64,000 bases of DNA from Mycobacterium numidiamassiliense (GCF_900157365.1 NZ_FUEZ01000004.1:2033066-2097065); one strand, 5' to 3'; positions 8,968 through 18,094 are shown, numbered from the stretch's first letter. The notes: generated from the letters alone by a model not told the origin. A program made the numbers and translations.

Positions 8968-9545
8968 TGAAAACGCATCACACCAACCGGCGTGGCCGCC
9001 CCGGCGGCTGGCAGCAAGCCGCCCAACCCGACGCCAGCGGCGCCGCGGAATGGTTTGCCGGACGCCTGCCCGAAGCCTGGTTCGACGGCGATCCCACGGT
9101 CATCGTCGACCGCGAAGAGATCACGGTCATTGGCAAGCTCGCCGAACCACATGCCACCGGACAAGACGAGAGCGAAGCCCGTGCGGCGGGCAGGGTCTCA
9201 CGCTTTCGCGAGGAAACCCGTTCGGAGCGAATGCATATCGCCGACGAAGCCGAAGATCGCTACGGCCGCAAGGTTTCCTGGGGCGTGGAGATCGGCGCCA
9301 AGGACGGCGCCGAACGAATCCTGTTCACGCACATCGCGGTACCTGTGATGACCCGGTTGAAGCAACCCGAGCGCCAGGTGCTCGACACGCTGGTCGACGC
9401 CGGCGTGGCCCGGTCGCGCGCCGACGCCCTCGCGTGGTCGGTCAAGCTGGTCGGTGAGCACACCGAGGAATGGCTGGCCAAGCTGCGCGACGCGATGTCG
9501 GCGGTCGACGACCTGCGGGCGCAAGGGCCGGATCTACCGCAGTAA
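8967..9545 (+). CDS. Conserved mycobacterial protein, possibly DNA-binding
   Basis: 192 residues from ATG at 8967. I recognise no named family. The N-terminus is basic (KTHHTNRRGRPGGW). The middle contains DPTVIVDREEITVIGKL and GRVSRFREETR, rich in charged residues. The C-terminal part (PVMTRLKQPERQVLDTL, then VDAGVARSRADALAW) resembles the ribbon-helix-helix-like segment often annotated in actinobacterial proteins of this type. It occupies the position of Rv1265 between the cyclase and pknH, but homology to Rv1265 is unverified. Its start codon overlaps an operator-like repeat cluster, consistent with an autoregulated DNA-binding protein; that role is inference. Confidence 0.75.
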   Translation: MKTHHTNRRGRPGGWQQAAQPDASGAAEWFAGRLPEAWFDGDPTVIVDREEITVIGKLAEPHATGQDESEARAAGRVSRFREETRSERMHIADEAEDRYGRKVSWGVEIGAKDGAERILFTHIAVPVMTRLKQPERQVLDTLVDAGVARSRADALAWSVKLVGEHTEEWLAKLRDAMSAVDDLRAQGPDLPQ

Positions 9546-9598
9546 TCCAATAATGCTGTGCCACTTGGGCATCGACCACGGCGGTGTAGCAGGGTCGG

Positions 9599-10496
9599 CT
9601 ACTCGGCGTCGATCTTGGCGATGATCTTGTCGGTGATGTCGTCGGCCTGGTTGGTGATGTGATAGCCGCACGCGTTGATGTCGACCACCACATTGTTGGC
9701 CACGCCCATCGCACGCTGGCACTCCCAGCCGTCGGCGCCCTCCTGGGTGTCCAACACGGTGATCTTCGGCGGAGCCCCGTTGACTTGGGCAAATGTCCAC
9801 CGGTAGGTCTTGTTCTTGCTTTTGTTGGTGACCGTCACCGTCTTGCCGGCGCAGTTCTTCCACTTGTCGGCCGATGATTGCAGGAACGATTTGGCTTTAT
9901 CGGCCGACGGGAAGAGCACCACGGCCTGGTTGACCCAATGGTCGTAGTTGTCACCCGGCTCCGAGGACACCAGTCCGCTCACCCCCGTGTAGCCGCTGCC
10001 CGAATACACCGGGTCCTGGCTGGTATAGAGGGCCCCCTGGCAGCCCGGCACGGAGAGCGTCACCGGGGAGTCGTCCATCGACAGGATCGGTTTGCCCGCC
10101 TCCATGGTCGTAGAACCCATGACGGAGTTGATATCCGGCCCATTGAGCAGCAGGGCGCTCAGGCGATCCGGCGGTACCGGGTTGGCCGGAGGCGGTGCTG
10201 GAGCGGGCCGGGTGGCAAACCAGAGGCCCGCGACGCCGACGACGAGAACGAACACGATACCCACGGCCGCGATGATCGGCCACGGGTTGCGTTTACGCTT
10301 GGCCGGGGGACCCTGATTCCACGGCACGGCCCCGGAAAACTGTTGTGGCACAGGCCCACTCGGTGGTCCGCCCCAGTTGCTGCCACCGGCCTGGTATTGC
10401 GGCGTCGGGACCGGCCCGCTGGCGGGTGCCCATGGCTGGCCGGGCTGCGCGGGCGCAGGCGTAGGGCCGGTGGGCGGATACGGCGTCGGCCCGCTT
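9599..10496 (-). CDS. pknH: PknH C-terminal part: Pro-rich linker, membrane helix and PknH_C sensor domain
   Basis: Coding sense in this frame starts right after the mosaic-end-like sequence at 10497. It opens with a Pro/Gly/Gln-rich juxtamembrane stretch (GPTPYPPTGPTPAPAQ...), then a transmembrane helix (PWPIIAAVGIVFVLVVGVAG). The extracellular PknH_C domain follows, with cysteines in VPGCQGALY, KWKNCAGK, WECQRA and INACGYHI that can form the known disulfides. It has no start codon of its own. It is the rest of the kinase encoded at 10504-11502, shifted by one frame relative to it. In vivo the two are probably one protein; the extracytoplasmic domain is thought to sense an unknown signal. 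Confidence 0.8.
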
Positions 10497-10515
10497 CTGC
10501 CTCTTATACACATCC
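10497..10515. other. Tn5/Nextera mosaic-end-like sequence inside pknH (probable adapter artefact)
   Basis: The 19 bases match the mosaic end CTGTCTCTTATACACATCT at 17 positions (T to C at positions 4 and 19). Translated on the minus strand it gives the peptide DVYKRQ in one frame and CIRGR in another. DVYKRQ is a known signature of Nextera adapter carry-over in predicted proteins. It lies exactly where the kinase frame stops (TAA at 10506-10504) and where frame is lost, so the pknH break is probably an assembly or trimming error. Confidence 0.75.
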
Positions 10516-11502
10516 GGCGCCGGCGGAGAAGGGGAGAGGTGAGATCTGCGTGGGGGCCGGCGCCCCGCACAAAAAGACGACCGTGGCCCCGGGCGGGATC
10601 TCCGCCGTCCCCAGCGTGGTCGCTTCCTGGCTGCGGCGCAGGATGTTGTCGGCGTGGTCTTGGTCGGGGTCGCTGAGCGCTTCGTGCGCGGCGACGGCCA
10701 GATCCCCCGCACTGGCAAAGCGGTCGCCGGGCTTTTTGGCCATGCCACGCGCAATCACCGAGTCGAAGGCTTTGGGAACGCCCGAGCGCGTCGTGCTGGG
10801 CTGCGGGATCGGTCCCGTCATGTGCGCGCTGACCAATACGCCGGCGCTGTCGGCGCGATACGGCGGTGAACCGGTCAAACATTCGTACAGCACGCAGGCC
10901 AGCGCGTAGATGTCGGCGCGGTAGGTCACTTCTTCGCCGGTGAATCGCTCCGGGGCCATGTATTTCCAGGTGCCGACCGCGGTTCCCAGTTGGGTGAGTT
11001 TCTCGTCGGTGGTGGCACTGGCGATACCGAAGTCGACCAGATAGGCGAAATCGTCTCGGGTGACCAGAATGTTGGGCGGCTTGACGTCGCGGTGCATCAC
11101 CCCGGCGGCGTGGGCGGCGTCGAGAGCCGAGGCGATCTGGCTGATGATGGCGACTGCGCGTGGCGGAGTCAGCGGGCCGAACCTTTTGAGCAAGCTCTCC
11201 AAGTCGGTGCCCTCGACGAGGCGCATCTCCATGAACATCTTGCCGTCGATTTCGCCGTACTCGTGGATGGGCACCACATGGGGTTCCTGCAAACCGCCCG
11301 CGATGCGCGCTTCACGCTTCATCCGCTCGCGAAACACCGGGTCCTGGCTGAACTGGTCCGACATGAGCTTGACCGCGACCGTCCACTCTTTGACGGTGTG
11401 CTCGGCCTCGTAGACCTCACCCATCCCGCCGCGGCCCAGTAGCCGTTTCAGGTGGTAGGGGCCAAACATCGACCCCGTGCGTGAGGCTTGCTCATCGCTC
11501 AT
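10504..11502 (-). CDS. pknH: Serine/threonine protein kinase PknH, N-terminal kinase domain (broken)
   Basis: Start ATG at 11502, preceded by GGAGG 7 nt upstream. The first ~280 residues are a full Hanks-type kinase: GRGGMGEVY glycine loop, VAVKLM lysine, HRDVKPPN catalytic loop, DFGIAS, activation loop TQLGTAVGTWKYMAPE with candidate phospho-threonines, and ADIYALACVLYE. The N-terminus and kinase closely resemble PknH (Rv1266c). The frame then ends in an unconvincing tail (...ISPLPFSAGAGCV) at a TAA inside a mosaic-end-like sequence; sensor domain and membrane helix continue in another frame. PknH phosphorylates EmbR, whose gene lies just upstream on the same strand, so the pair controls arabinosyltransferase expression in M. 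tuberculosis. Confidence 0.88.
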   Translation of the reverse strand: MSDEQASRTGSMFGPYHLKRLLGRGGMGEVYEAEHTVKEWTVAVKLMSDQFSQDPVFRERMKREARIAGGLQEPHVVPIHEYGEIDGKMFMEMRLVEGTDLESLLKRFGPLTPPRAVAIISQIASALDAAHAAGVMHRDVKPPNILVTRDDFAYLVDFGIASATTDEKLTQLGTAVGTWKYMAPERFTGEEVTYRADIYALACVLYECLTGSPPYRADSAGVLVSAHMTGPIPQPSTTRSGVPKAFDSVIARGMAKKPGDRFASAGDLAVAAHEALSDPDQDHADNILRRSQEATTLGTAEIPPGATVVFLCGAPAPTQISPLPFSAGAGCV

Positions 11503-11669
11503 GCCGATCCTCCAAACCAACCCGAGACCCGCCGACCATATCAACATTTTCCAGCCAGACCTCGTGGCTGAGACCCATGGTGAGCATTCTTGACGCTATG
11601 TGCCCACCGGCGTGCCCACACGATAACGGCAAACATGTGCCGCGTGCGGTAGGGGCGAGTGGCGACCGC

Positions 11670-12824
11670 CTAGTGCACCGTTGGCGCGTTCTCGTCGGCG
11701 ACGATCCGGAAAGTGAACTCATGGTCGCAAATCCGGATTCCGTCGCCGTCGTTCAGCGTGGCCGCCGAGCGGATCCGCTCCTTGCGCACGTGCACGCCAT
11801 TCGACGACCGCAGGTCGTTGATGATGTAGTTGGTGCCGGTGTCGATGATGACGGCGTGATGGCGGCTGACATTGGCGCTATCGAGCACGATGTCGTTGTC
11901 GCTGAGCCGCCCGATGCGGGTGGCCGTCGCTTCCAGCGGGTAGCGGCGACCCGACGCTTCCTGCAGATATGCCACCGCCGACCGGTCGGTGATCTTGCTG
12001 CGCTGGTCCAGCACGGTCATGGAATGAGCCGCAGTGGTCTTGGCCGATGTCTGCGCGTCGAGCGGTTCCTGGCGAAGGATCCGCTCGTTGAGCGAGCGCA
12101 GGGTCGGGCCGGGGTCGATGCCGAGATCATCGGCGAGCGTTGTCTTCACGCGACGGTAGGCGGCCAACGCGTCGGACTGACGGTCGGCGAGGTAATACGC
12201 CGTGATCAACTGCGCCCACAACGGTTCGCGATAAGGGTGCTCGACGGTCAGGGATTCAAGTTCGGTGATGACGCCCGACGCACGCCCGCAAGCGATTTCG
12301 GCTTCTGCCTTGGCCGTGTGCACGACGATTTTGTCCTCGACAAGCGACGTGGCGAAGGTGTCGACGAACGCGAAGTCACGCAAGTCCTCCAGCACCGGCC
12401 CGCGCCACTGGGCCAGCGCGGCCGACAGGTGCCTGCTGGCGTCCTCGAACCGGCCGGAAGCGGCCATGTGCACGCCCGCGGTCTTCTCGGCGATGAAACG
12501 CCCTAGATCGCAAGCATTTTCGGCGAGGTTGAGCCGGTAGCCCGGGGGCGCCGCGACTAACACGGTTCGTGGATCGATGCCCGCGCCACTGAGGAGCTTG
12601 CGCAGGTTCGACACGTAGGAGTGAATGCTCGCCCTGGCCCCTGACGGCGGCCAGCCTTCCCAGACGGCGGTGATGAGCCTGTCGACGCCGACCGGACTGT
12701 TGCGGTTCATCAGCAGCATGGCCAGCACCGCCCGTTGTTTGGGGGTGCCCAACGGCACCAGGGTGTCGTCGACACTCATCTCCAACGGTCCGAGCAGACC
12801 GAGTTCGAGACGTTTGTCTGCCAT
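11670..12824 (-). CDS. embR: Transcriptional regulator EmbR (SARP-type HTH, BTAD, FHA)
   Basis: 384 residues. Winged-helix DNA-binding domain at ~1-100 (LGPLEMSVDDTLVPLGTPKQRAVL), bacterial transcriptional activator domain at ~105-250, and a C-terminal FHA domain at ~290-375. FHA key residues are visible: IGR, SRHH and SSNG. The FHA domain binds phosphothreonine on PknH and other kinases; phospho-EmbR activates embCAB in M. tuberculosis. pknH follows 167 bp downstream on the same strand. A 16-bp tandem duplication lies 57 bp upstream of the start. In M. tuberculosis Rv1268c-Rv1271c (including lprA) lie next; here the exporter genes follow directly. Confidence 0.93.
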   Translation of the reverse strand: MADKRLELGLLGPLEMSVDDTLVPLGTPKQRAVLAMLLMNRNSPVGVDRLITAVWEGWPPSGARASIHSYVSNLRKLLSGAGIDPRTVLVAAPPGYRLNLAENACDLGRFIAEKTAGVHMAASGRFEDASRHLSAALAQWRGPVLEDLRDFAFVDTFATSLVEDKIVVHTAKAEAEIACGRASGVITELESLTVEHPYREPLWAQLITAYYLADRQSDALAAYRRVKTTLADDLGIDPGPTLRSLNERILRQEPLDAQTSAKTTAAHSMTVLDQRSKITDRSAVAYLQEASGRRYPLEATATRIGRLSDNDIVLDSANVSRHHAVIIDTGTNYIINDLRSSNGVHVRKERIRSAATLNDGDGIRICDHEFTFRIVADENAPTVH

Positions 12825-12880
12825 GGCCGCTTATCACCCCTTCCGGATCTGCCGACGGCCCCTGCTCTGCCAATTTCGGG

Positions 12881-12912
12881 TGTCGCCGGTTGTCATTGTC
12901 GCCGGTTGTCAT
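12881..12912. repeat. Tandem 16-bp direct repeat upstream of embR
   Basis: Two perfect copies of TGTCGCCGGTTGTCAT (12881-12896, 12897-12912) inside the 260-bp gap between embR and the exporter gene. They lie 57-88 bp upstream of the embR start, where they could affect its promoter. Nothing else convincing was seen in this gap. Confidence 0.75.
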
Positions 12913-13084
12913 TGTGGTACGAATCCGGCGGATTCGATGCAAACCTGGATGATTCACCCACGCCGCGTCGCCGAAATACGTTCCCGGGCAGTGCCATCAT
13001 GGACAGGTCGCGCGCAATAACTTCTCGGTGACTTCTTGTGCCCTTGACGGGCCCGCAAGGCTGGCGCCGTCCGCTGCCGGGGAG

Positions 13085-15013
13085 CTAGGCCCGCGTAATC
13101 GCGTAGTAGGCGCCCCGGCGAGCGATCAGCTCGGCGTGGTTTCCCTGTTCGACGATCCGGCCGGCCTGCATCACCAGGATGCGGTCCGCCGCTCGAATAG
13201 TCGAAAGTCGATGCGCGATAATGAAACTCGTCCGATCTTGGCGCAGCTCGTGCATGGCGCGGGCGATGAGGGCCTCGGTGCGGGTATCGACCGAGCTGGT
13301 TGCCTCGTCCAGGATCAACAACTGCGGGCGGGCCAGAAATGCGCGAGCGATGGTGATGAGTTGCTTCTCGCCGGCGCTGATGTTGGCGCCGTCCCCGCTG
13401 ACCCGGGTCTGGTAGCCGGCGGGCAGCGTCTCGACGAACCGGTCGACGTAGGCGGCCTTGGCGGCGGCCACCACCTCGTGTTCTGTCGCCCCTTCTCGTC
13501 CGTAGGCGATGTTGTCCGCGATTGTCCCGTCGAAGAGCCAGGTGTCCTGCAGCACCATGCCGATTTGCGATCGCAGGGCGTGCCTACTCATCGCGGTGAT
13601 GTCGATGCCGTCGACGAGTATTCGGCCCGAATCGACGTCGTAGAACCGCATCAGCAGGTTCACCAGTGTGGTTTTACCGGCTCCCGTCGGCCCGACGATC
13701 GCCACCGTGCTGCCGGGCTCGGCCACCATCGACAGGTCTTCGATCACCGGGGTGCCCGGTCGGTAGGCGAAGTTGACGTGCTGGAACTCGACCCGTCCGG
13801 TCGGCTGCATCACCTGGCCGTTCGGCGGCGGCAGTGTTACTGCAGGCGCAGGCTGTGGGTCCGGTGACTCCTCGGGTTCGTCGAGCAGTGTGAACACCCG
13901 TTCCGCGCTGGCGACGCCCGATTGCAGGGTGTTGTACATCCCGGCCACCTGGCTCAGCGGCGCGTTGAACTGCCGGACGTATTGGATGAACGCCTGGATG
14001 TTGCCGAGGGTGATGTGACCGGTGGCCACCTGCAGGCCACCGACGACGGCGACGGCCACGTATCCCAGGTTGCCGACGAACGTCGTCGCCGGCCCCACCA
14101 GGCCGGAGAAGAACTGGGAACCGAAACTGGCGCGGTAGACGTCGTCGTTGAAGTCGCGGAACTGGTCGCGTGCCGCGGCCTGATGGCCGAACGTCTTGAC
14201 GATGGTGAATCCGCTGTAGGTCTCCTCGATGTGGGCGTTGAGCCGTCCGGTGCTGGTCCACTGGGCGACGAACAAGCGTTGCGAACGGCGCGCGATCGCG
14301 CGCGTCGCCACCAGTGAGATCGGCACGGTCAGCACCGTGATCAACGCCAGCAGGGGCGAGATCGACACCATCATGGCGAGCACCGCCACCACGGTCAGGG
14401 TCGACGTGAGCAGCTGGCTGATGGTCATCGACAGCGACGACTGGAGGTTGTCGATATCGTTGGTGACCCGGCTCAGCAGCTCACCGCGCTGACGCCCATC
14501 GAAGTAGGCCAGTGGCAGCCGATGAATTTTGTCTTCGACGTCGGAACGCAGCGCGACCATGGTGCGCTGCAGGGTGACGTTGAGCAACCTCACCTGTGCC
14601 CAGATCAGCAGCGCGGCAACCAGATACAGGACCAGCGCCAGCGTCAAAGTTCTCCCGACGGCGCCGAAGTCGACTCCGCGGCCGGGCACCGCATTCATCC
14701 CCGACAGCAGGTCGGCGAAGGCGTTGTCGCCCCGCGCCCGGGCCTGGGCGACGGCCTGCGCCTTGCTGATTCCCGCGGGCAGCCCCCGGCCGATGACGCC
14801 GTTGAACAGCAGATCGGTGGCGTGGCCCAGGATCCGCGGGACGACGACACCGATCGCAGTGCCGGTGACGCCTAGGGTGATGACCGCGATGGCGGGCTTT
14901 CGTTGTGGTGCAAGTCGTTTGACCAACCGGATCGCAGAGCCCCAGAAGTCGCTGGATCGAGTAGCGGCGGGAGCCGGGGTGCCGCGGGCCGGCCGCTGGG
15001 GCCCCGGAGTCAC
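13085..15013 (-). CDS. ABC exporter half-transporter, consensus ATPase-site subunit (Rv1272c-like)
   Basis: 642 residues from GTG at 15013, which overlaps the upstream gene's stop as GTGA. The N-terminal half is a type IV exporter membrane domain (~40-350). The nucleotide-binding domain (~390-635) has Walker A GPTGAGKTT, Walker B LLILDEATS with the catalytic Glu, and switch IIAHRLST. Its signature is deviant: ISAGEKQ instead of LSGGQ. With the partner gene this fits a heterodimeric multidrug-type exporter with one weak ATP site. Substrate unknown. A long upstream extension of the frame is antisense noise over the partner gene and was rejected. Confidence 0.9.
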   Translation of the reverse strand: MTPGPQRPARGTPAPAATRSSDFWGSAIRLVKRLAPQRKPAIAVITLGVTGTAIGVVVPRILGHATDLLFNGVIGRGLPAGISKAQAVAQARARGDNAFADLLSGMNAVPGRGVDFGAVGRTLTLALVLYLVAALLIWAQVRLLNVTLQRTMVALRSDVEDKIHRLPLAYFDGRQRGELLSRVTNDIDNLQSSLSMTISQLLTSTLTVVAVLAMMVSISPLLALITVLTVPISLVATRAIARRSQRLFVAQWTSTGRLNAHIEETYSGFTIVKTFGHQAAARDQFRDFNDDVYRASFGSQFFSGLVGPATTFVGNLGYVAVAVVGGLQVATGHITLGNIQAFIQYVRQFNAPLSQVAGMYNTLQSGVASAERVFTLLDEPEESPDPQPAPAVTLPPPNGQVMQPTGRVEFQHVNFAYRPGTPVIEDLSMVAEPGSTVAIVGPTGAGKTTLVNLLMRFYDVDSGRILVDGIDITAMSRHALRSQIGMVLQDTWLFDGTIADNIAYGREGATEHEVVAAAKAAYVDRFVETLPAGYQTRVSGDGANISAGEKQLITIARAFLARPQLLILDEATSSVDTRTEALIARAMHELRQDRTSFIIAHRLSTIRAADRILVMQAGRIVEQGNHAELIARRGAYYAITRA

Positions 15014-16749
15014 GGTGCGCCCCCGACTTCCACCGTCTGCGAGTCGGCGAACTCCGCATAGGTGGGGCAATCGACCAGCAGCGATTCGTGCGTACCCGAG
15101 CCCACCAGCCGGCCGTCGTCGATGACGATCACGTGGTCGGCCTGCGCCGCCGTCGAAAGGCGCTGTGTGACAACGATGATCGTTGAGTCGCCTGATATCT
15201 CGCGCAGCGCCGCGCGAACCCGGGCGTCGGTGTGTACATCGAGCGCGGAGAAGGCGTCGTCGAACAAATAGATGGCCGGGCGGGGGATGACCGCCCGGGC
15301 GATGGCCAGCCGTTGCCGTTGCCCCCCGGAGAAGTTGATTCCGCCCTGGGCGACGCGCATCTGCAGGCCGTCGTCGTGTGCCCGCACGAATTCGTCTGCG
15401 GCGGCGATGCGTAACGCTTCCCACATCTGTTCGTCGGTGGCGTCGGCCTTCCCGTAGCGCAGGTTTTCCGCGAGCGTTCCCGAGAACAGGTAGCCGCGCT
15501 GGGGGACCAGCCCGATCGCCGACCACAGCCGCTCGGTCTGGTAGTCGCGGACGTCGACGCCGTCGATGAGCACGGTGCCGCCGGTTACGTCGTAGAGCCG
15601 GCAGATCAGCGAGACCAGTGTCGATTTACCCGACCCGGTGCTGCCCACCACCGCCGTCGTCATACCGGGCCGCGCGCTAAACGAAATATCTTGCAGCACT
15701 GGGCGGTCAGCGCCGGAATAGGTGAAGGTGGCGCCATCGACGCGCACGACGCCGGTGATGCCGCGCTCGGGGAATTGGGGGCTTTGCGGGCTGTCGATGG
15801 CGGCGCGGGTGGACAGCACCTCGGTGATCCGTTCGGCGCACACCGACGCCCGGGGCAGCACGACCAACGTCAGCGTCGCCATCAACACGGCCATCAGGAT
15901 CTGGGTGAAGTAGGACAGGAACGCGGTCAGCGAACCGACCTGCATCTGGCCGCGATCGATGCGCAGACCACCGAACCAGATCAGCGCGACGCTGGACACG
16001 TTGATGGTCAGCGTGGTCACCGGCAGCGTTAGCGCCTGCCACTTGCCCGCGGTCAGTGAGGTATTCGACAGCGCGATGTTGGCGCGAGCGAACCTGTCCC
16101 GCTCGAAGCCTTCGCGAGTGAACGCCCGCACCACCCGCACGCCGGACAGCTGGTCGCGCATTACCCGGTTGATGCCGTCGATCAGGCCCTGCATGCTGCG
16201 GAACAGCGGCAGCATGCGCGACATGATCAGGTAGTTGGCCAGCGCCAGGGTGGGAACGCTGATCAGCAGCAGCCAGGTGAGCGCGGCCTCCCGGTGGATG
16301 GCCATGAAGATGCCGCCGATACACATGATCGGCGCGGTGACCAAAACGGTGCCCGCGATCTGGACCAGGTATTGAATTTGCCGGACATCGTTGGTGCTGC
16401 GGGTCAGCAGCGTCGGCGCACCGAATCGGGTGGTCTCGCGCTCGGAGAACGTAGTGACGTGTTCGAACATGGCCCAGCGCAGATCGCGCCCGAACCCCAT
16501 CCCGGTGCGGGACCCGAAGTAGATGGCTCCGACCGAGCACAATGCCTGCAGCCCGGTGACCCCAAGCATCACCGCGCCGAGCCGGATGATCGTCGCGGAG
16601 TCGCCCTTGGAGACGCCGTCGTCGATGATCGCGGCGTTGACGGTGGGCAGGTACAGCGACGCCAGGGTGCTGATCAGCTGAAGCACCATCAGCACCGCGA
16701 GCAGCCGGCGGTAGGGCCGGATGTACTGGCGCAGCAGGGCCAGGAGCAT
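15010..16749 (-). CDS. ABC exporter half-transporter, degenerate ATPase-site subunit (Rv1273c-like)
   Basis: 579 residues. ATG at 16749 is chosen because MLLALLRQYIRPYRR matches the usual N-terminus of this family; upstream codons look non-coding. Membrane domain ~10-300, nucleotide-binding domain ~345-570. Walker A is GSTGSGKST and the signature FSGGQRQRLAIARA is canonical. Walker B is LFDDAFSALD (Asp where the catalytic Glu should be) and the switch histidine is Gln (VVTQRLST). These are the marks of the non-hydrolysing half of heterodimeric exporters. It overlaps its partner by 4 bp and diverges from lprB across ~200 bp. Confidence 0.9.
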   Translation of the reverse strand: MLLALLRQYIRPYRRLLAVLMVLQLISTLASLYLPTVNAAIIDDGVSKGDSATIIRLGAVMLGVTGLQALCSVGAIYFGSRTGMGFGRDLRWAMFEHVTTFSERETTRFGAPTLLTRSTNDVRQIQYLVQIAGTVLVTAPIMCIGGIFMAIHREAALTWLLLISVPTLALANYLIMSRMLPLFRSMQGLIDGINRVMRDQLSGVRVVRAFTREGFERDRFARANIALSNTSLTAGKWQALTLPVTTLTINVSSVALIWFGGLRIDRGQMQVGSLTAFLSYFTQILMAVLMATLTLVVLPRASVCAERITEVLSTRAAIDSPQSPQFPERGITGVVRVDGATFTYSGADRPVLQDISFSARPGMTTAVVGSTGSGKSTLVSLICRLYDVTGGTVLIDGVDVRDYQTERLWSAIGLVPQRGYLFSGTLAENLRYGKADATDEQMWEALRIAAADEFVRAHDDGLQMRVAQGGINFSGGQRQRLAIARAVIPRPAIYLFDDAFSALDVHTDARVRAALREISGDSTIIVVTQRLSTAAQADHVIVIDDGRLVGSGTHESLLVDCPTYAEFADSQTVEVGGAP

Positions 16750-16946
16750 GGGGTAACTGTCGCACATAGGCTTTGAGCTGCCACCTGAACTGGCCCTGAG
16801 CGCCGCCGCGTGGTTGCGTGCTCCGAGGGCATCCGGCAAATGCATTGAAATGCCTGATCAGGTGGCGCGTCGGTGGTTGACCCGTTGGGCTGCCGCTACA
16901 GTGCATCGTGTGGACCAGCAGCGGCCTGAGGGAAAGCAGGGTAGTG

Positions 16947-17501
16947 GTGCGGCGTAACCCGACGGTGCTGGGCCTGGCGGTGTCGGCCATGGTCCTGATC
17001 TCGACGATTGCGGGGTGCTCCGGTTCTGGCGACAACAAGCCGGGGGCGACGACATCGTCGGCGCCGGGCAGCGGCGAGGGCCACCACGGACCGATGTTCC
17101 CGCAATGCGGCGGCATCAACGATCAGACGGTGACGGAGCTGACCAAGGTGTCGGGGCTCAACAACACCGCCAAGAATTCGGTCGGGTGTCAGTGGCTGGC
17201 GGGCGGCGGAATTCTCGGCCCGCACTTCTCCTTCTCCTGGTACCGCGGCAGCCCGATCGGACGCGAACGCAAGACCGAGGAACTCTCGCGCGCCAGCGTC
17301 GACGACATCAACATCAACGGCCACAGCGGCTTCATCGCCGTCGGTAACGAACCCAACCTGGGCGATTCGCTCTGTGAGGTCGGCATTCAGTTCCAGGACG
17401 ACTTCATCGAATGGTCGATCAGCTTCAGCCAGAAGCCATTTCCGCCGCCGTGCGACATCGCCAAAGAGCTGACTCGCCAATCGATTGCGAACTCGAAATG
17501 A
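16947..17501 (+). CDS. lprB: Lipoprotein LprB
   Basis: About 184 residues. GTG at 16947 is used because the M. tuberculosis protein starts with a similar RR-rich n-region; GTG at 16944 is equally possible (GGAAAG 8 nt upstream). Signal peptide with lipobox TIAGC, so lipid-anchored on the outer face of the membrane. The mature part contains FPQCGGI, SVGCQWLAGGGILGPHF and LCEVGIQF, a four-cysteine pattern shared with DUF3558 lipoproteins. Function unknown. It overlaps lprC by ATGA, so the two are translated together. Confidence 0.9.
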   Translation: MRRNPTVLGLAVSAMVLISTIAGCSGSGDNKPGATTSSAPGSGEGHHGPMFPQCGGINDQTVTELTKVSGLNNTAKNSVGCQWLAGGGILGPHFSFSWYRGSPIGRERKTEELSRASVDDININGHSGFIAVGNEPNLGDSLCEVGIQFQDDFIEWSISFSQKPFPPPCDIAKELTRQSIANSK

Positions 17502-18070
17502 CCGATTCGACGCGTCGTGGCCAACGGCCCGGCAAAGGTGTCGTTGCCCGAGCCGCCATTGCGATCACCGCACTGCTTGTGCTGGCCGGGTGTTCGGAAT
17601 CGGTTGGGGGCAATGCCGTCAAGGCGGGCGGTAACACGCCGCGCAACAACAACTCCCAGCAGCAGTATCCGAACCTGCTCAAGGAGTGCGAGGTCTTGAC
17701 CAGCGACATCCTGGCCAAGACCGTGGGCGCCGATCCGCTCGACATCCAGAGCACATTCGTCGGCGCGATCTGCCGGTGGCAGGCGGCCAACCCGGCCGGG
17801 CTGATCGACATCACCCGGTTCTGGTTCGAGCAGGGCAGCCTGAACGAGGAGCATAAGGTCGCCGACTTCCTGAAGTACAAGGTCGAGACGCGGGCCATCG
17901 CGGGCGTGCAATCGATCGTGATGCGCCCCGATGACGCCAACGGTGCCTGCGGCGTGGCCAGCGACGCGGCGGGTGTGGTCGGCTGGTGGGTCAACCCGCA
18001 AGCGCCCGGCATCGACGCCTGCGCGCAGGCCCTCAAGCTGATGGAGCTGACGCTGTCCACCAACTCCTAG
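17498..18070 (+). CDS. lprC: Lipoprotein LprC
   Basis: 190 residues; the ATG at 17498 overlaps the lprB stop (ATGA). Signal peptide AAIAITALLVLAGC ends in a clean lipobox. The mature part has the same DUF3558-like layout as LprB: LLKECEVLTSDIL, FVGAICRWQ, GACGVAS and GIDACAQAL. LprB and LprC probably arose by duplication and may form a pair on the outer membrane leaflet face. The role is unknown; the divergent ABC exporter next door suggests, but does not prove, a link. Confidence 0.9.
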   Translation: MTDSTRRGQRPGKGVVARAAIAITALLVLAGCSESVGGNAVKAGGNTPRNNNSQQQYPNLLKECEVLTSDILAKTVGADPLDIQSTFVGAICRWQAANPAGLIDITRFWFEQGSLNEEHKVADFLKYKVETRAIAGVQSIVMRPDDANGACGVASDAAGVVGWWVNPQAPGIDACAQALKLMELTLSTNS

Positions 18071-18094
18071 CGGGGTTCAGCCTCCTGGCCGGGC

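Noticed and set aside
9599..10882. PknH sensor half as a stand-alone 427-residue protein starting at 10882
   Set aside because: Codons 10882-10500 are out of frame with the kinase and encode Arg-rich nonsense; sense begins only after the mosaic-end-like sequence.
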